From Rossellomorea marisflavi (GTDB lineage Bacteria > Bacillota > Bacilli > Bacillales > Bacillaceae_B): a stretch of 64,000 nucleotides of DNA. The notes under the pieces are model-generated. The model was not told where the DNA came from, ran no database searches, and worked only from the letters and a program-made list of their open reading frames with translations. The stretch spans positions 2,444,501 through 2,508,500 of the forward strand of contig CP033051.1 of the NCBI GenBank assembly GCA_003667865.1, read 5' to 3'. Numbering within the stretch: position 1 is the first letter of the stretch; each line of letters opens with the position of its first letter. Both the position numbers and the translations under genes were made by a program. Below, in pieces: positions 26,298 through 35,456 of the stretch.

Positions 26298-26561
26298 TTA
26301 CATATTAATATAATGCTCTTCTGTACTTGCTATTGTCTCTTCCAGTCCAATAGTGAAGTTCGCATGTTCAATATATCGAAACAACGTATATAGTTTTGAT
26401 TCAATTTCATCGTAATCATGAGAGAAATTATAAGCATGTAGGAAATGCTCAATTTTTTTAGAAAGCAGGTTATCTTTTGTACGCACCATCAGGATTAGCA
26501 GGTTATCCCATTCGGAGCGATGTGTATAATACAATGCTCTGTCATAATCTACTTTGTTCAT
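26298..26561 (-). CDS. yhdB: YhdB-like small protein
   Basis: An 87-residue soluble protein rich in aromatic and acidic residues, opening MNKVDYDRALYYTHRSEWDNLL. It resembles B. subtilis YhdB in size and start, and lies directly beside spoVR as yhdB does there. No known function. GGAGGGAC is the ribosome site, read on the minus strand. The name relies strongly on synteny. Confidence 0.7.
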   Translation of the reverse strand: MNKVDYDRALYYTHRSEWDNLLILMVRTKDNLLSKKIEHFLHAYNFSHDYDEIESKLYTLFRYIEHANFTIGLEETIASTEEHYINM

Positions 26562-26890
26562 GATTGTCCCTCCTTCTTAAGGAGTACTTATAGTGTATGT
26601 TCAAAGGACGAAATGTTTCGCTGAAAAACTTGGTACCTTGGTATGATGGGTTTCCTTGTATTGGATTGGATAAGCCTTTTAATGAAAATGGGGTCAATTA
26701 GGCTGTTTGTATAATACGAACTAGCTTCTTCATTTCGTAAACTTTTGCTTAAAATTCTTCTTTTTTATTAACATAAGCAAACAATGAAAGTCCACATTAT
26801 TTGTTCAAAATCATGTACAACAGGTGAAAACAGCCTTGAGGATTTAGTAAGAATAATTCACCTGCAATTCCTCTAGCTCCTATCTTGTTC

Positions 26891-26919
26891 TCATCAAACA
26901 AAATGTTTTTTCATACATT
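26891..26919 (+). promoter_or_regulatory. Candidate sigma-E promoter of spoVR
   Basis: CATACATT (26912-26919) fits the sigma-E -10 consensus CATACAnT exactly at its conserved positions. A weak -35 (TCATCAAA, 26891-26898) lies 13 bp upstream. B. subtilis spoVR is transcribed by sigma-E in the mother cell, which makes this likely. The remainder of the 388-base gap (26562-26949) shows no gene. Confidence 0.5.
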
Positions 26920-26949
26920 GAAGGTAAGAGCATTTAAGGGGGAAATCAA

Positions 26950-27783
26950 ATGAATCTGGAGGAAGAAAAGCAGCTGAAATATGCAATTGAAGAAATCACT
27001 GAAATTGCAAAAGGTTTTGGATTGGATCCTTATCCGATGAGGTATGAAATTTGTCCTGCAGAAATTATATACACATTTGGTGCTTATGGGATGCCGACAC
27101 GCTTCTCCCATTGGAGTTTTGGAAAACAATTTCATAAAATGAAGCTTCAATATGATTTAGGCTTAAGTAAGATCTATGAGCTTGTGATTAATTCCGACCC
27201 ATGTTATGCCTTTTTATTAGACTCCAATTCATTAATTCAGAATAAACTAATTGTTGCGCATGTACTAGCTCATTGTGATTTTTTCAAAAATAATGTTCGT
27301 TTTGCTAATACGAAGAGGGATATGGTTGAAAGTATGGCTGCAACAGCTGAGCGTATCCGATATTATGAGAAAGAGCATGGGAAAAAGGAAGTTGAAACCT
27401 TTTTGGATGCTGTACTTGCCATTGAAGAGCATATCGATCCTTCACTCATGCGACCAAAGCTTTCTTGGTCAAGTGAGGATATTGAGAAATGGGAAGATGA
27501 ATATGACGTTGAGACAACCTCACCATACGATGATTTATGGTCCTTAGACGAGAAGCCAAAACGAAAAGATACAAATAAGAAGAAGGTAAAAAAAATACCA
27601 CCACAGCCTGAAAAGGACATTGTGCTATTTATAGAGCAGTACAGTAGAGAATTAACAGATTGGCAAAGAGACATCATGACCATGATGCGAGAAGAAATGC
27701 TCTATTTTTGGCCACAATTAGAGACGAAGATCATGAACGAAGGCTGGGCTTCGTATCGTAAAGATGTTTATAGGAATAATTAG
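26950..27783 (+). CDS. spoVR: spoVR 5' portion, interrupted by a mobile element
   Basis: Encodes SpoVR residues 1-262 up to the insertion point, then a few codons from the element (YRKDVYRNN) and a stop. Known SpoVR features are the start [33 protein letters not shown], the helix-rich region around [17 protein letters not shown], and [12 protein letters not shown] at the break. SpoVR is needed for normal spore cortex and heat resistance in B. subtilis. The 3' portion is at 52,366-53,007. Removing 24,636 bp at the 17-bp repeat gives one frame of 473 residues, against 468 in B. subtilis. Confidence 0.93.
   Translation: MNLEEEKQLKYAIEEITEIAKGFGLDPYPMRYEICPAEIIYTFGAYGMPTRFSHWSFGKQFHKMKLQYDLGLSKIYELVINSDPCYAFLLDSNSLIQNKLIVAHVLAHCDFFKNNVRFANTKRDMVESMAATAERIRYYEKEHGKKEVETFLDAVLAIEEHIDPSLMRPKLSWSSEDIEKWEDEYDVETTSPYDDLWSLDEKPKRKDTNKKKVKKIPPQPEKDIVLFIEQYSRELTDWQRDIMTMMREEMLYFWPQLETKIMNEGWASYRKDVYRNN
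27736..27768 (+). other. Left attachment site (attL)
   Basis: The spoVR-derived core AACGAAGGCTGGGCTTC is followed by an element arm ending at 27768 (TTCGTATCGTAAAGATGTT, 27750-27768). This arm is the inverted counterpart of the right-end arm at 52359-52377. The central eight bases GGCTGGGC place the probable crossover dinucleotide TG in the middle. Confidence 0.85.
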
Positions 27784-27846
27784 AGGGTATTTTTAAAGTA
27801 TTTGGTAATAATGATAAAAAAGACATTGGATAAGGTGGTGAATTTA

Positions 27847-28050
27847 ATGGACAATGCTAGTGTGAGCTTGTATAATATTAACAAAAGCATTGGGGGAGTG
27901 ATCAATTTGGTACCAGTTGCGGCACCTTTAAAACAAGTTCAAAAACAAAGTCACTCAACAGGAAAAACGGCTATGGATATTAGAAAAAAACGTGGAGTTC
28001 GAACATTAGCAGGAAAACGTTTGGCTGAACTTTGTAAGGAAGGTAAGTAA
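27847..28050 (+). CDS. Putative antitoxin partner of the PIN protein
   Basis: 67 residues from the ATG at 27847, which has AAGGTGGTG as ribosome site; an in-frame TTG at 27802 has none. The C-terminal half is basic (TAMDIRKKRGVRTLAGKRLAELCKEGK). Its stop codon directly abuts the ATG of the PIN-domain gene, the usual antitoxin-toxin order. I do not recognise an antitoxin DNA-binding fold, so the role is inferred from position and size. It is the first gene inside the left end of the element. Confidence 0.5.
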   Translation: MDNASVSLYNINKSIGGVINLVPVAAPLKQVQKQSHSTGKTAMDIRKKRGVRTLAGKRLAELCKEGK

Positions 28051-28782
28051 ATGTCTGGATTCATAATCGATTCAAATGATGTTATATATGAAGATTTTAG
28101 CCAAGCATCGATTGCTGTTGATGCTTGTTTTCTTTTGGCTTATTTAGATGCAGATGATCCAAGAGGTGACAGGGTTTCTGAATTATTCGATAAATGGTCA
28201 GTAGAAAATATTACTGAGTTAGTAATAACTAATAAGATTGCAGCAGAGATCGTCCATAATCTTTTCAAGAATACTATTAGAGATGTTTTATACCTCATAC
28301 ATAAAATAAATACAAGAAGTTATCAACCTACATACGAAGATTTAATGATTATTGGGGATATAACAACTGCAAGAAACCTAGCTAGGTATGTACCCACTAC
28401 TAAATTGGACGAGTTGGTTAGACATGGTGAACTTTATTACAGTATAGAAAGCATATTAAAGGACTTTAAAAAACATCAAATGAATCGTGAAGGATTACAT
28501 AATTATTATAACCAAGCGGTAGATACCTTCCAAGGCTTGATTAGGGATTTATCAAGTGATCTTTCTATTACAGTTAATACACCTGATCTTGATGATAATG
28601 TTGTTCAAGAATTAGCATTAAATATTATGCGTATGCAACAACTAGATGTATTTGATGCATTTCATATTGCTAGTTCAACACTCCAAGGTTGTAATTATTT
28701 TGCAACTCTTGATAGTGATTTCATTCATACATACTATACCACTGAAAGTATTGGGGAACTTAAAATACTAAAAGTTGCATAA
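28051..28782 (+). CDS. PIN-domain protein, likely toxin ribonuclease
   Basis: 243 residues. PIN-fold marks: AVDACFLLAYLDADDP (first acidic residue, about 24-39), and late DVFDAFHIASSTLQGCNYFATLDSDFI (about 202-228), which holds the conserved Asp, the HIA motif and the final ATLD acid. PIN nucleases cut RNA using a cluster of acidic residues and Mg or Mn. At 243 residues it is longer than VapC (about 130), with an inserted helical region at 50-190. Adjacent to a small upstream gene, it probably forms a stabilising toxin-antitoxin module. Confidence 0.7.
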   Translation: MSGFIIDSNDVIYEDFSQASIAVDACFLLAYLDADDPRGDRVSELFDKWSVENITELVITNKIAAEIVHNLFKNTIRDVLYLIHKINTRSYQPTYEDLMIIGDITTARNLARYVPTTKLDELVRHGELYYSIESILKDFKKHQMNREGLHNYYNQAVDTFQGLIRDLSSDLSITVNTPDLDDNVVQELALNIMRMQQLDVFDAFHIASSTLQGCNYFATLDSDFIHTYYTTESIGELKILKVA

Positions 28783-28805
28783 GAGTATAGTTCATCTCGT
28801 AAGAC

Positions 28806-28837
28806 AAAAATCTGGAATTATATTTCCAGATTTTTTT
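28806..28837 (+). terminator. Intrinsic terminator after the PIN gene
   Basis: AAATCTGGAA pairs with TTCCAGATTT, followed by Ts. Confidence 0.9.
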
Positions 28838-28995
28838 GTTGGCATCGAAAATAATTATATACAACATATAGGTTTAAATTAATTATTGAATACTATATAT
28901 TGATTTTATTGCTTGACCAATATTAACCATAGGGGATATAATATGGTTATGAATAACTAGGAACGTACATTCGTTTTTTCTAGAGAGGAGACTTT

Positions 28996-30126
28996 ATGAA
29001 CAATAACTTTTCTGCTTCAAACCAACTAGACGATTTGCTTCAACGTGTTGGTGCAAAACTTCAAATCAGTAAAACACAACGAAAACTTGCCGAAGAAAGG
29101 TATCTTGCAGTAGGAACATGGCTTTCTAAAGATGAAGACTTGTTTAATGGGGCTGATATTGAAATCTACCCTCAAGGTTCGTTAAGCATAAGCACAACTG
29201 TTAAGCCACTTTCTAAACAGGAATACGATCTTGATTTGGTTTGTCAAATTAATCAAACTTGGCAAGGAAAAGACCCATTAAAACTGTTAAACTCCATTGA
29301 AAAACGCCTCAAAGGAAACAAGATGTATGAAGGCATGGTTGAACGGAAAAACCGATGCATTCGACTAAATTATGCAAATGAGTTTCACATGGATATACTA
29401 CCAGCTCATCCAGCTGACAATACATCAAGCACTAGTGTAAAAGTCCCTGACCGAAAAGCGAAAGATTGGAAGGATAGTAATCCAAAAGGATACGCAGATT
29501 GGTTTAATGACAGGTCTCATCAGTATGAAATACTGCTTGAAAAAAGAGCAGATATTAAACCTCTCCCACATGATGACAGCATCGAAAGAAAGCCGCCACT
29601 AAAGCGAGCGGTTCAATTAATAAAACGATATCGGGATGTTTATTTTGAAGATAATCCTGATTCAGCTCCTATCAGTATTGTATTAACAACACTAGCTGGA
29701 CACATTTATGAAGGACAAGCCTCTGTTCACGAAGCAATTTCAGATATTTTGGATGGAATTCTTATGCAACTTCCAAATAACGGGAAAAGGCTTGTTGTGC
29801 TAAATCCGACTAATCAAAAGGAAGATTTAAGTGAACGATGGGAAGGACATCCAGAGTTGTACAAGGAATTCTTGAAGTTCATCCGTGACTTCAAAGCAAA
29901 ATGGGATGAAATAAGTGAACTTCGAGGTATTCATGAAATTGCAGAAGAACTAAAGTTGATGTTTGGAGAAAATGTAATTAATGAAATCATAAAAGAACAA
30001 GCTGAGTACACGGAGAAGGCAAGGAAAAACAATTTACTTGGAGTAGTGGGTGCAGGAATATTAGTAGCAGCAACAAAAGAAGAAAATGTTACAGCACTAA
30101 GGAAAAATACATTTTATGGCGAGTAA
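28996..30126 (+). CDS. CBASS cyclic-oligonucleotide synthase (CD-NTase)
   Basis: 376 residues with the nucleotidyltransferase core of CD-NTases: YPQGSLSIS (Gly-Ser at 61-62), EYDLDLV (Asp78 and Asp80) and FHMDILP (third Asp, 133), which bind the two metals. After phage sensing such enzymes make a cyclic di- or trinucleotide that activates an effector. GAGGAG is the ribosome site. It overlaps the next gene by 11 bases, and the three-gene order CD-NTase, E2-like, HNH-SAVED is that of type II-short CBASS. The nucleotide product cannot be read from the sequence. Confidence 0.9.
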   Translation: MNNNFSASNQLDDLLQRVGAKLQISKTQRKLAEERYLAVGTWLSKDEDLFNGADIEIYPQGSLSISTTVKPLSKQEYDLDLVCQINQTWQGKDPLKLLNSIEKRLKGNKMYEGMVERKNRCIRLNYANEFHMDILPAHPADNTSSTSVKVPDRKAKDWKDSNPKGYADWFNDRSHQYEILLEKRADIKPLPHDDSIERKPPLKRAVQLIKRYRDVYFEDNPDSAPISIVLTTLAGHIYEGQASVHEAISDILDGILMQLPNNGKRLVVLNPTNQKEDLSERWEGHPELYKEFLKFIRDFKAKWDEISELRGIHEIAEELKLMFGENVINEIIKEQAEYTEKARKNNLLGVVGAGILVAATKEENVTALRKNTFYGE

Positions 30127-30568
30127 GCAGATTCCATTTAAAAAACACCACATTCCGATCTCACAACAAATTGTTGCAATGAATCTCGCTTTTCCTGATT
30201 TTCAAGTGGAGTGGAAAAAGAACACTGTAATCTGGACGGGAAATATACAACCAACTTCCCTTAGCAAAACCTATATGATTGAAATCACTTATTCGTTGGA
30301 CTTGCGGCAACCAGATGTGATTGTTCTTACACCTTCATTAAAAAAAAGAGGGGAGGAAAAAATTCCTCATGTGTACCCAGGGAACAAGTTATGTCTTTTT
30401 CGTCCAAAAAAGAAGGAATGGACAAAGGATATGTTTATTTCAGAAACGATTGTTCCTTGGGCATCCCTCTGGTTATATTACTATGAGGTTTGGCATGCAA
30501 CAGGAGAATGGTTAGGTGGAGGAGAACACCCAGTAAATAGAAATAAAAAGAAAAAATTCGTAGGTTAG
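30116..30568 (+). CDS. E2-like CBASS accessory protein
   Basis: 150 residues. HVYPGNKLCLFRP (His85, catalytic Cys93) and ETIVPWASLWLYYYEVWHATGEWLGGGEHP are the typical E2-like signature of CBASS and related ubiquitin-like systems. In type II-short CBASS this single E2-like protein replaces the Cap2 E1-E2 fusion and modifies or primes the CD-NTase C-terminus. The preceding CD-NTase ends ...RKNTFYGE, a short tail ending near a Gly. The gene starts within the CD-NTase gene, so translation is coupled. Confidence 0.8.
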   Translation: MASKQIPFKKHHIPISQQIVAMNLAFPDFQVEWKKNTVIWTGNIQPTSLSKTYMIEITYSLDLRQPDVIVLTPSLKKRGEEKIPHVYPGNKLCLFRPKKKEWTKDMFISETIVPWASLWLYYYEVWHATGEWLGGGEHPVNRNKKKKFVG

Positions 30569-30580
30569 AGGAGACAATCT

Positions 30581-31729
30581 ATGTCAAAAACAAGCATTCC
30601 TGATAAAGTGAAAATAAGACTTTGGGGTAAAGCAGCAGGAAGATGCCAATATGAGGGGTGTAATGAACCCCTTTGGAGAGACTCGTTAACACAATGGGAA
30701 TTTAACGCAGCATACATTGCTCATATAATCGCAGACAGTCCAAATGGTCCAAGAGGACACGAAACACTTTCAGAAAAATTAGCGAAAGACATCTCCAATT
30801 TAATGTTGATGTGTGATAAACACCATAGATTAATAGATAAGGAAGATGTTAAAGGTCATCCAGTCAAAAGATTAATGGATATGAAGAAAAAACATGAAAT
30901 GCGAATTGAACTGGTAACCTCAATTGGTGAAGACCGAAAAAGCCATGTTTTATTATATGGTACAAATGTCGGTGATCACAGTTCACCAGTCTATTGGGAA
31001 AGAACAACACCAGCAATGTTGCCTAATAGGTACCCAGCGGAGAAACCTGCTATTGAGTTGAGTATAAGAAATAGTCCATTTCGCGATCATCAGGAAATGT
31101 ATTGGACATTGGAGAGGGAAAGTTTAAGAACTCAATTTTCAGATAAAGTAAAACGAAGATTGGAATTAGGCGATATCCAACATTTGTCTGTATTTGCATT
31201 AGCACCACAACCACTTTTAATTGAGTTAGGTGTTCTGGTCTCTGATATTTGTCAAACTGATGTGTATCAATTACACAGAGAACCTTCCGATTGGAAATGG
31301 CAAGATAATCCTGATGTCTATAATTACATCGTAGAAGAACCTGAAATCATCCATGAAAATGTAGCTCTAAATTTATCATTAAGTGCTACGATTGATAATG
31401 AGCGAATTACGAATGTTTTAGGAACTGACACATCGATTTGGAATGTAACCATTCCTAATCCAAACAATGACTTCTTAAAAAGTAGTGTTCAGTTAAGTGA
31501 AATTCGTACAGTTTTTAGGGAATTACTGAATAAAATCAAAATGATACATGGTCAGGATACGATTATTCATGTATTTCCTGCTGTTCCTGTTTCAGTAGCT
31601 GTTGAATTAGGAAGAGTTTGGATGCCTAAAGCGGATTTGCCACTTTCCTTATATGATGAAAAGGGTGGTTTCCACCATGCTTTTACCATTGGAGACACAA
31701 CACGTCAAAAAGAAAAAGTCTCGCTTTAA
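30581..31729 (+). CDS. CBASS effector Cap5-like HNH-SAVED nuclease
   Basis: 382 residues. The N-terminal HNH nuclease has structural cysteines C22 and C27 (RCQYEGC), catalytic His48 in AYIAHIIAD, and the zinc/HNH end LMLMCDKHHRLID (78-86). The C-terminal half (about 150-375) fits a SAVED ligand-binding domain, with FALAPQPLLIELGVLVSD and a late IIHVFPAVPVSVAVELGRVW. When bound to the cyclic nucleotide, Cap5 assembles and degrades DNA, killing or arresting the infected cell. It is the third and last gene of the CBASS operon. Confidence 0.9.
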   Translation: MSKTSIPDKVKIRLWGKAAGRCQYEGCNEPLWRDSLTQWEFNAAYIAHIIADSPNGPRGHETLSEKLAKDISNLMLMCDKHHRLIDKEDVKGHPVKRLMDMKKKHEMRIELVTSIGEDRKSHVLLYGTNVGDHSSPVYWERTTPAMLPNRYPAEKPAIELSIRNSPFRDHQEMYWTLERESLRTQFSDKVKRRLELGDIQHLSVFALAPQPLLIELGVLVSDICQTDVYQLHREPSDWKWQDNPDVYNYIVEEPEIIHENVALNLSLSATIDNERITNVLGTDTSIWNVTIPNPNNDFLKSSVQLSEIRTVFRELLNKIKMIHGQDTIIHVFPAVPVSVAVELGRVWMPKADLPLSLYDEKGGFHHAFTIGDTTRQKEKVSL

Positions 31730-31761
31730 ATCATTTCACATATTATTAAGTAATCACTAAC

Positions 31762-31809
31762 AAAACGAAAAAGACAAGGAATTAGTTAATTCCTTGTCTT
31801 TTTCGTTTT
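31762..31809. terminator. 23-bp perfect palindrome, bidirectional terminator
   Basis: AAAACGAAAAAGACAAGG and the rest of the arm (31762-31784) pair perfectly with 31787-31809 over a 2-base loop. A-rich and T-rich ends allow termination in both directions. In the remaining 290 bases before the next gene, a GTGAAACACTTCAC palindrome near 31852 could be an operator; no gene was seen. Confidence 0.85.
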
Positions 31810-32098
31810 GTAATAATCTCATCGAACATCAAAAGCTACTCATTACTATAAGTGAAACACTTCACAATTTTCAATTACGAATTTGCGATCAGCAAATTGT
31901 TTGCTAATATTTTCTCAAGTTGGTTTAAAATCATCTTATTTTCCCCTACATATTGAACATATAGATTTTTTAAAAAGTTTTTTGAATTGTACAAAATAAT
32001 ATTCATCACAGGGAAATAGATTTAATTGGTTGTTAAGTAATTTTCTTCAATACTACCTTCATATATTTACATTAGTAAAGTTGAAGGAAGGTAGTACA

Positions 32099-33001
32099 AT
32101 GAGAAATTATAATGTGCACGAAGCCGTAAAGTTACTAGATAAATATTACATCACAGATTCAATTCAAATGGTCACGAGATGGTTAAGGGAAAGGAAAATT
32201 GCGGGCGTACCTAGTTCTAATCGTAAAAATGGGTGGATTATAACAGAAGAGGAGTTATTTGCATTTATTGAAGAAAAACGTCCAGGTCTTCCACAAATCA
32301 TGAGTGTGTATGAAGATTATATAAAAAACTTAACAATTGAAAAAAATGAAGAGTCACGAAATGAATATACAGACGGAGAGGCTATTCATCAAGTAGAAAT
32401 TAATAAGCAGGAAAAAGATGAAGGACAGTATAGTTCTGATTTAGTAGAACAAAATCAATCACTTGAAGAAATGGTTCAACAATTGCTAGAAGAACATTCA
32501 TTACTTAACCAAAGAATGGTTGAGGTTATTGCCCAAAATCAAGACCTAATTGAGGAAAATAAAACCCTGTTGGAATTATACGAAATGATGGATATGGAAT
32601 TAAAGGAAATGAAGGATCAAAATAGATCAAAAGAAAAATTGAAGTCAGAAGAGGATCAGACTACAAAAAAAACAGTATCTAACACAAAGGGAAAGGCAAA
32701 ACAAACTATAAAACTTGATATGCCATTTAAGTCATTTTGTACTATTGCAGATGAGGCTATTGAAGAGTCGAATAAAGAAATTGAAAAGAGCAAACTAGAT
32801 ACTATTTATAAAGAAGTTTATGGACAGTTATGTGAAAATGAAAAAATAAAAGGTGAACTTCTATCAGAAAGTGGATCAATTAAATGCCCTTATAGTAATA
32901 AACAATTCAAACAGCCTAAAAGGTTTATTAAACACGCCGTGCAAATGTTTATTGAAAGACAAAAAGTAGGTGAACAGGAAACTCTGGAGATGTTGAGTTA
33001 A
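32099..33001 (+). CDS. Helix-turn-helix and coiled-coil protein
   Basis: 300 residues from the ATG at 32099 (GGAAGG upstream). The N-terminus (VHEAVKLLDKYYITDSIQMVTRWLRERKIAG ... GWIITEEELFAFIEEK) looks like a MerR/excisionase-type winged helix. The middle (about 120-200) is a glutamate-rich coiled coil, and the C-terminal 90 residues are unassigned with KCPYSNKQFKQPKRFIKHAVQMF. An inverted repeat, TACTACCTT/AAGGTAGTA, encloses the ribosome site. It could be a regulator, excisionase or partition-like protein of the element. Not assigned to a family. Confidence 0.6.
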   Translation: MRNYNVHEAVKLLDKYYITDSIQMVTRWLRERKIAGVPSSNRKNGWIITEEELFAFIEEKRPGLPQIMSVYEDYIKNLTIEKNEESRNEYTDGEAIHQVEINKQEKDEGQYSSDLVEQNQSLEEMVQQLLEEHSLLNQRMVEVIAQNQDLIEENKTLLELYEMMDMELKEMKDQNRSKEKLKSEEDQTTKKTVSNTKGKAKQTIKLDMPFKSFCTIADEAIEESNKEIEKSKLDTIYKEVYGQLCENEKIKGELLSESGSIKCPYSNKQFKQPKRFIKHAVQMFIERQKVGEQETLEMLS

Positions 33002-33064
33002 ACAGGGAAAGATGTGTAAATGGATGTTAAATTCACAACTTTACCTGTTCACTCAAGTAAAGAG

Positions 33065-33385
33065 TTAGAACCCTCTGTTGTTGGGATAAAGTAAAAAAAT
33101 AAATCTATCCGTTCTCTTCAGCATATTCAATACTATAAAACGAGCACAATCAATTGCATCAATAAATAAGAAATTTACTGGATTATCTTCAAGAGCACAG
33201 TCTTTATAAACACAAAGACCATTACAAGTGACATTACTATCGTTTAGGAAATACGCCCGATACAATCCAATTTCGTCGTAATATACACCAATACCCTCAT
33301 CAAATTCAATGATTCTATATTCTTCAAGCTGGAGGGATACAATTTTTTTATAGTAATAATTGATTTGATCTTTTAAATCATTCAC
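33065..33385 (-). CDS. Hypothetical protein, last gene of the recombinase-RecJ operon
   Basis: 106 residues from a GTG that directly abuts the RecJ-like stop codon, with GGAAG in the end of that gene as ribosome site. The text opens MNDLKDQINYYYKKIVSLQLEEY and contains IGVYYDEIGLYRAYFL and a cysteine pair (CNGLCVYKDC). It appears soluble. No function recognised. Immediate coupling to the RecJ-like gene suggests a shared job. Confidence 0.55.
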   Translation of the reverse strand: MNDLKDQINYYYKKIVSLQLEEYRIIEFDEGIGVYYDEIGLYRAYFLNDSNVTCNGLCVYKDCALEDNPVNFLFIDAIDCARFIVLNMLKRTDRFIFLLYPNNRGF

Positions 33386-35059
33386 CTACTTTTCACTTCC
33401 TTCAAGACGGATATCCTGGATTATAAAGTTCCGTTTTTTTCTACAATGTGTTGTATATAAGAAATTAAATGGTTTTCTTTGATTAATATGATTGGAAAGT
33501 GAACCTTTGAAAAAAGAAATGGCATGTTTTTTTCCATAAAACAATTTAAGGTGATTATTGCTCTTACCAAAAACCTCGCAGTTTGAATTAGAGTGAGATG
33601 GACAGTAAAAAACAGGTTTTGGTAGGTTGATACCATAGGGTTCAATACAATTAATATCGTCAAATAGATCTGTTGAAAAATGATTAATATGCATCTCTCC
33701 GATATACCTTTGAACAGGTTCTGCTAGTACCAGATTTTGCGTGTTCATCTGAATTGAATGACGAAACATTTCAATCTTATCCATTTCAGGAGTTATGGAT
33801 AATCCTGCTGCTGCTTGGTGACCACCATATTTAATAAGCTGTTCGGAGCAACTATCAATTGCATTGACAATTGAAAAATCAGTTCCATTTACACTTCTTG
33901 CCGAACCTGTACCTGTATGTGAGACGACAATAGCAGGTTTTTTGTATTTCTCAGTAATCTTTGAAGCGATAATACCAATAATCCCATTGTGAAACTCATC
34001 GAAAACAACTATAACTTTATCCTTATGTAGCTCCTGGGCTTTAATCTGATTGTCAGCCATTAGAAATTGAGTATTTGTAAGTTCTTTTCTGTTTTTGTTT
34101 AGATTAATAATATAATCCACGTCATTATCTGAAATTGAGTCAGTCGTCAAAATTTGTACAGCAATGTTGGGGTCATCTATCCGTCCGCAAGAGTTGAAGA
34201 TAGGTCCAAGTGTAAAACCAACCGTAGAACTATCTACATTTTTTACGTAGTTCTTTCCAAATATCTTTTTAAAGACAGGGTGCGGAGAGATGTTCATGAT
34301 ATGTAACCCTTCTTTACATATGGTTCTGTTTTCATCTTTAATCGGCATCATATCGGCAATAGTCCCTAATGTAGCTAACTCCAGATAAGATGCAAAATGT
34401 CTATCAAATTTCCTTTTTGCTACTTGATATAAGGCTTGTACCACTTTAAAGGCAACCCCAGCTCCTGCTAACTCAGAAAATGGGTATGTACTGTCATGTC
34501 GTTTTGGATTTATAAATGCATAGCAGTTAGGGAATTCTCCCAGTATTTCATGATGATCTGTTACAATGACATCAATTCCTTTTTCTTTAGCTACTTTTAA
34601 CGCCTCGTGAGCACTTGAGCCGTTATCGACTGTGATAATAAGAGAAGTGTTTGGCTCAACTTGCTTGATGGCTTCAGCAGATAAACCGTAACCTTCACTT
34701 CTTAATGGAAGTCGAAATGAAACATTCCCTTTAAAACGTTTCAAAGCAGTAAATAATATCGTTGTTGAAGTAATCCCATCCACGTCGTAGTCCCCGAAAA
34801 TTAGAATTTTTTCCTTTTGTTTTATCGCTTTTACAATCCGAATAATTGCCTTTTTCATATCGTTCAGCAAAAACGGATTATGTAAGTCATTTATTATGTC
34901 GGGATAAAAGAATTTCGATAACTTTTCTTCTGAATCAAATCCGTGAGCAAATAAGTAATGCCCAAGTATGGGATCGATCCAAAATGACCTTGATAAATAC
35001 ATAATCATACCGTACTTTGGATGTTGTTCTAGAGGTGTATCAAACGGAATCCACTTCAT
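33386..35059 (-). CDS. RecJ-like single-strand DNA exonuclease
   Basis: 557 residues from the ATG at 35059. DHH-family motifs: IFGDYDVDGITSTTI, VDNGSS, VTDHHE and FINPKRHD, then a DHHA1 GGHQAAAGLS motif. RecJ digests single-stranded DNA 5' to 3' with Mn or Mg. It is about 200 residues shorter than chromosomal Bacillus RecJ, lacking much of the C-terminal region. It overlaps the preceding 134-residue gene by 20 bases. Element-borne RecJ homologues may process recombination ends or serve defence or counter-defence; its role here is unknown. Confidence 0.85.
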   Translation of the reverse strand: MKWIPFDTPLEQHPKYGMIMYLSRSFWIDPILGHYLFAHGFDSEEKLSKFFYPDIINDLHNPFLLNDMKKAIIRIVKAIKQKEKILIFGDYDVDGITSTTILFTALKRFKGNVSFRLPLRSEGYGLSAEAIKQVEPNTSLIITVDNGSSAHEALKVAKEKGIDVIVTDHHEILGEFPNCYAFINPKRHDSTYPFSELAGAGVAFKVVQALYQVAKRKFDRHFASYLELATLGTIADMMPIKDENRTICKEGLHIMNISPHPVFKKIFGKNYVKNVDSSTVGFTLGPIFNSCGRIDDPNIAVQILTTDSISDNDVDYIINLNKNRKELTNTQFLMADNQIKAQELHKDKVIVVFDEFHNGIIGIIASKITEKYKKPAIVVSHTGTGSARSVNGTDFSIVNAIDSCSEQLIKYGGHQAAAGLSITPEMDKIEMFRHSIQMNTQNLVLAEPVQRYIGEMHINHFSTDLFDDINCIEPYGINLPKPVFYCPSHSNSNCEVFGKSNNHLKLFYGKKHAISFFKGSLSNHINQRKPFNFLYTTHCRKKRNFIIQDIRLEGSEK

Positions 35060-35444
35060 TTTCAGCACTCTCTTTCTTTTGATAAAACCAAATAAATTGT
35101 TCTCCTTTAAAAATCGACAATGAATGAAAGTAGTCTTCTCCAGGTTCTTGTGTGGTTTCATAATAAGATTGATAATAGGGAAGAAGAGTATGTAATCTAT
35201 TTGTATCTTTCATCATCCATCGTCGATAAAAGGAAGCGGGTATCGGAAATGCATTTTGATAACATATACAGCCTTTGGTGATGGAAAAATAAAATTCAAA
35301 CGGCTGATCAAAATCCAGTCCACTGATATCCTCCTTAAAAAAGAGTGTCCCTTTATTTTTAAAACGAATTAATGAAAGTTTTAATTGAAGAATGCTATTA
35401 TAGTGTTTGGTTTCAAGCATTTGGAGTAATGTTAGTGGTTTCAC
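35040..35444 (-). CDS. Hypothetical protein between recombinase and RecJ-like genes
   Basis: 134 residues, no recognised family. The sequence is rich in aromatic residues (FEFYFSITKGCICYQNAFPIPASFYRRWMM), with no membrane segment. It starts 12 bases after the recombinase stop, and its end overlaps the RecJ-like start, so all four genes (recombinase, this, RecJ-like, 106-residue protein) form one operon. Possibly a small adaptor or a replication/repair accessory protein, but this is only from context. Confidence 0.55.
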   Translation of the reverse strand: MKPLTLLQMLETKHYNSILQLKLSLIRFKNKGTLFFKEDISGLDFDQPFEFYFSITKGCICYQNAFPIPASFYRRWMMKDTNRLHTLLPYYQSYYETTQEPGEDYFHSLSIFKGEQFIWFYQKKESAENEVDSV

Positions 35445-35456
35445 TTGTTGACCTCC

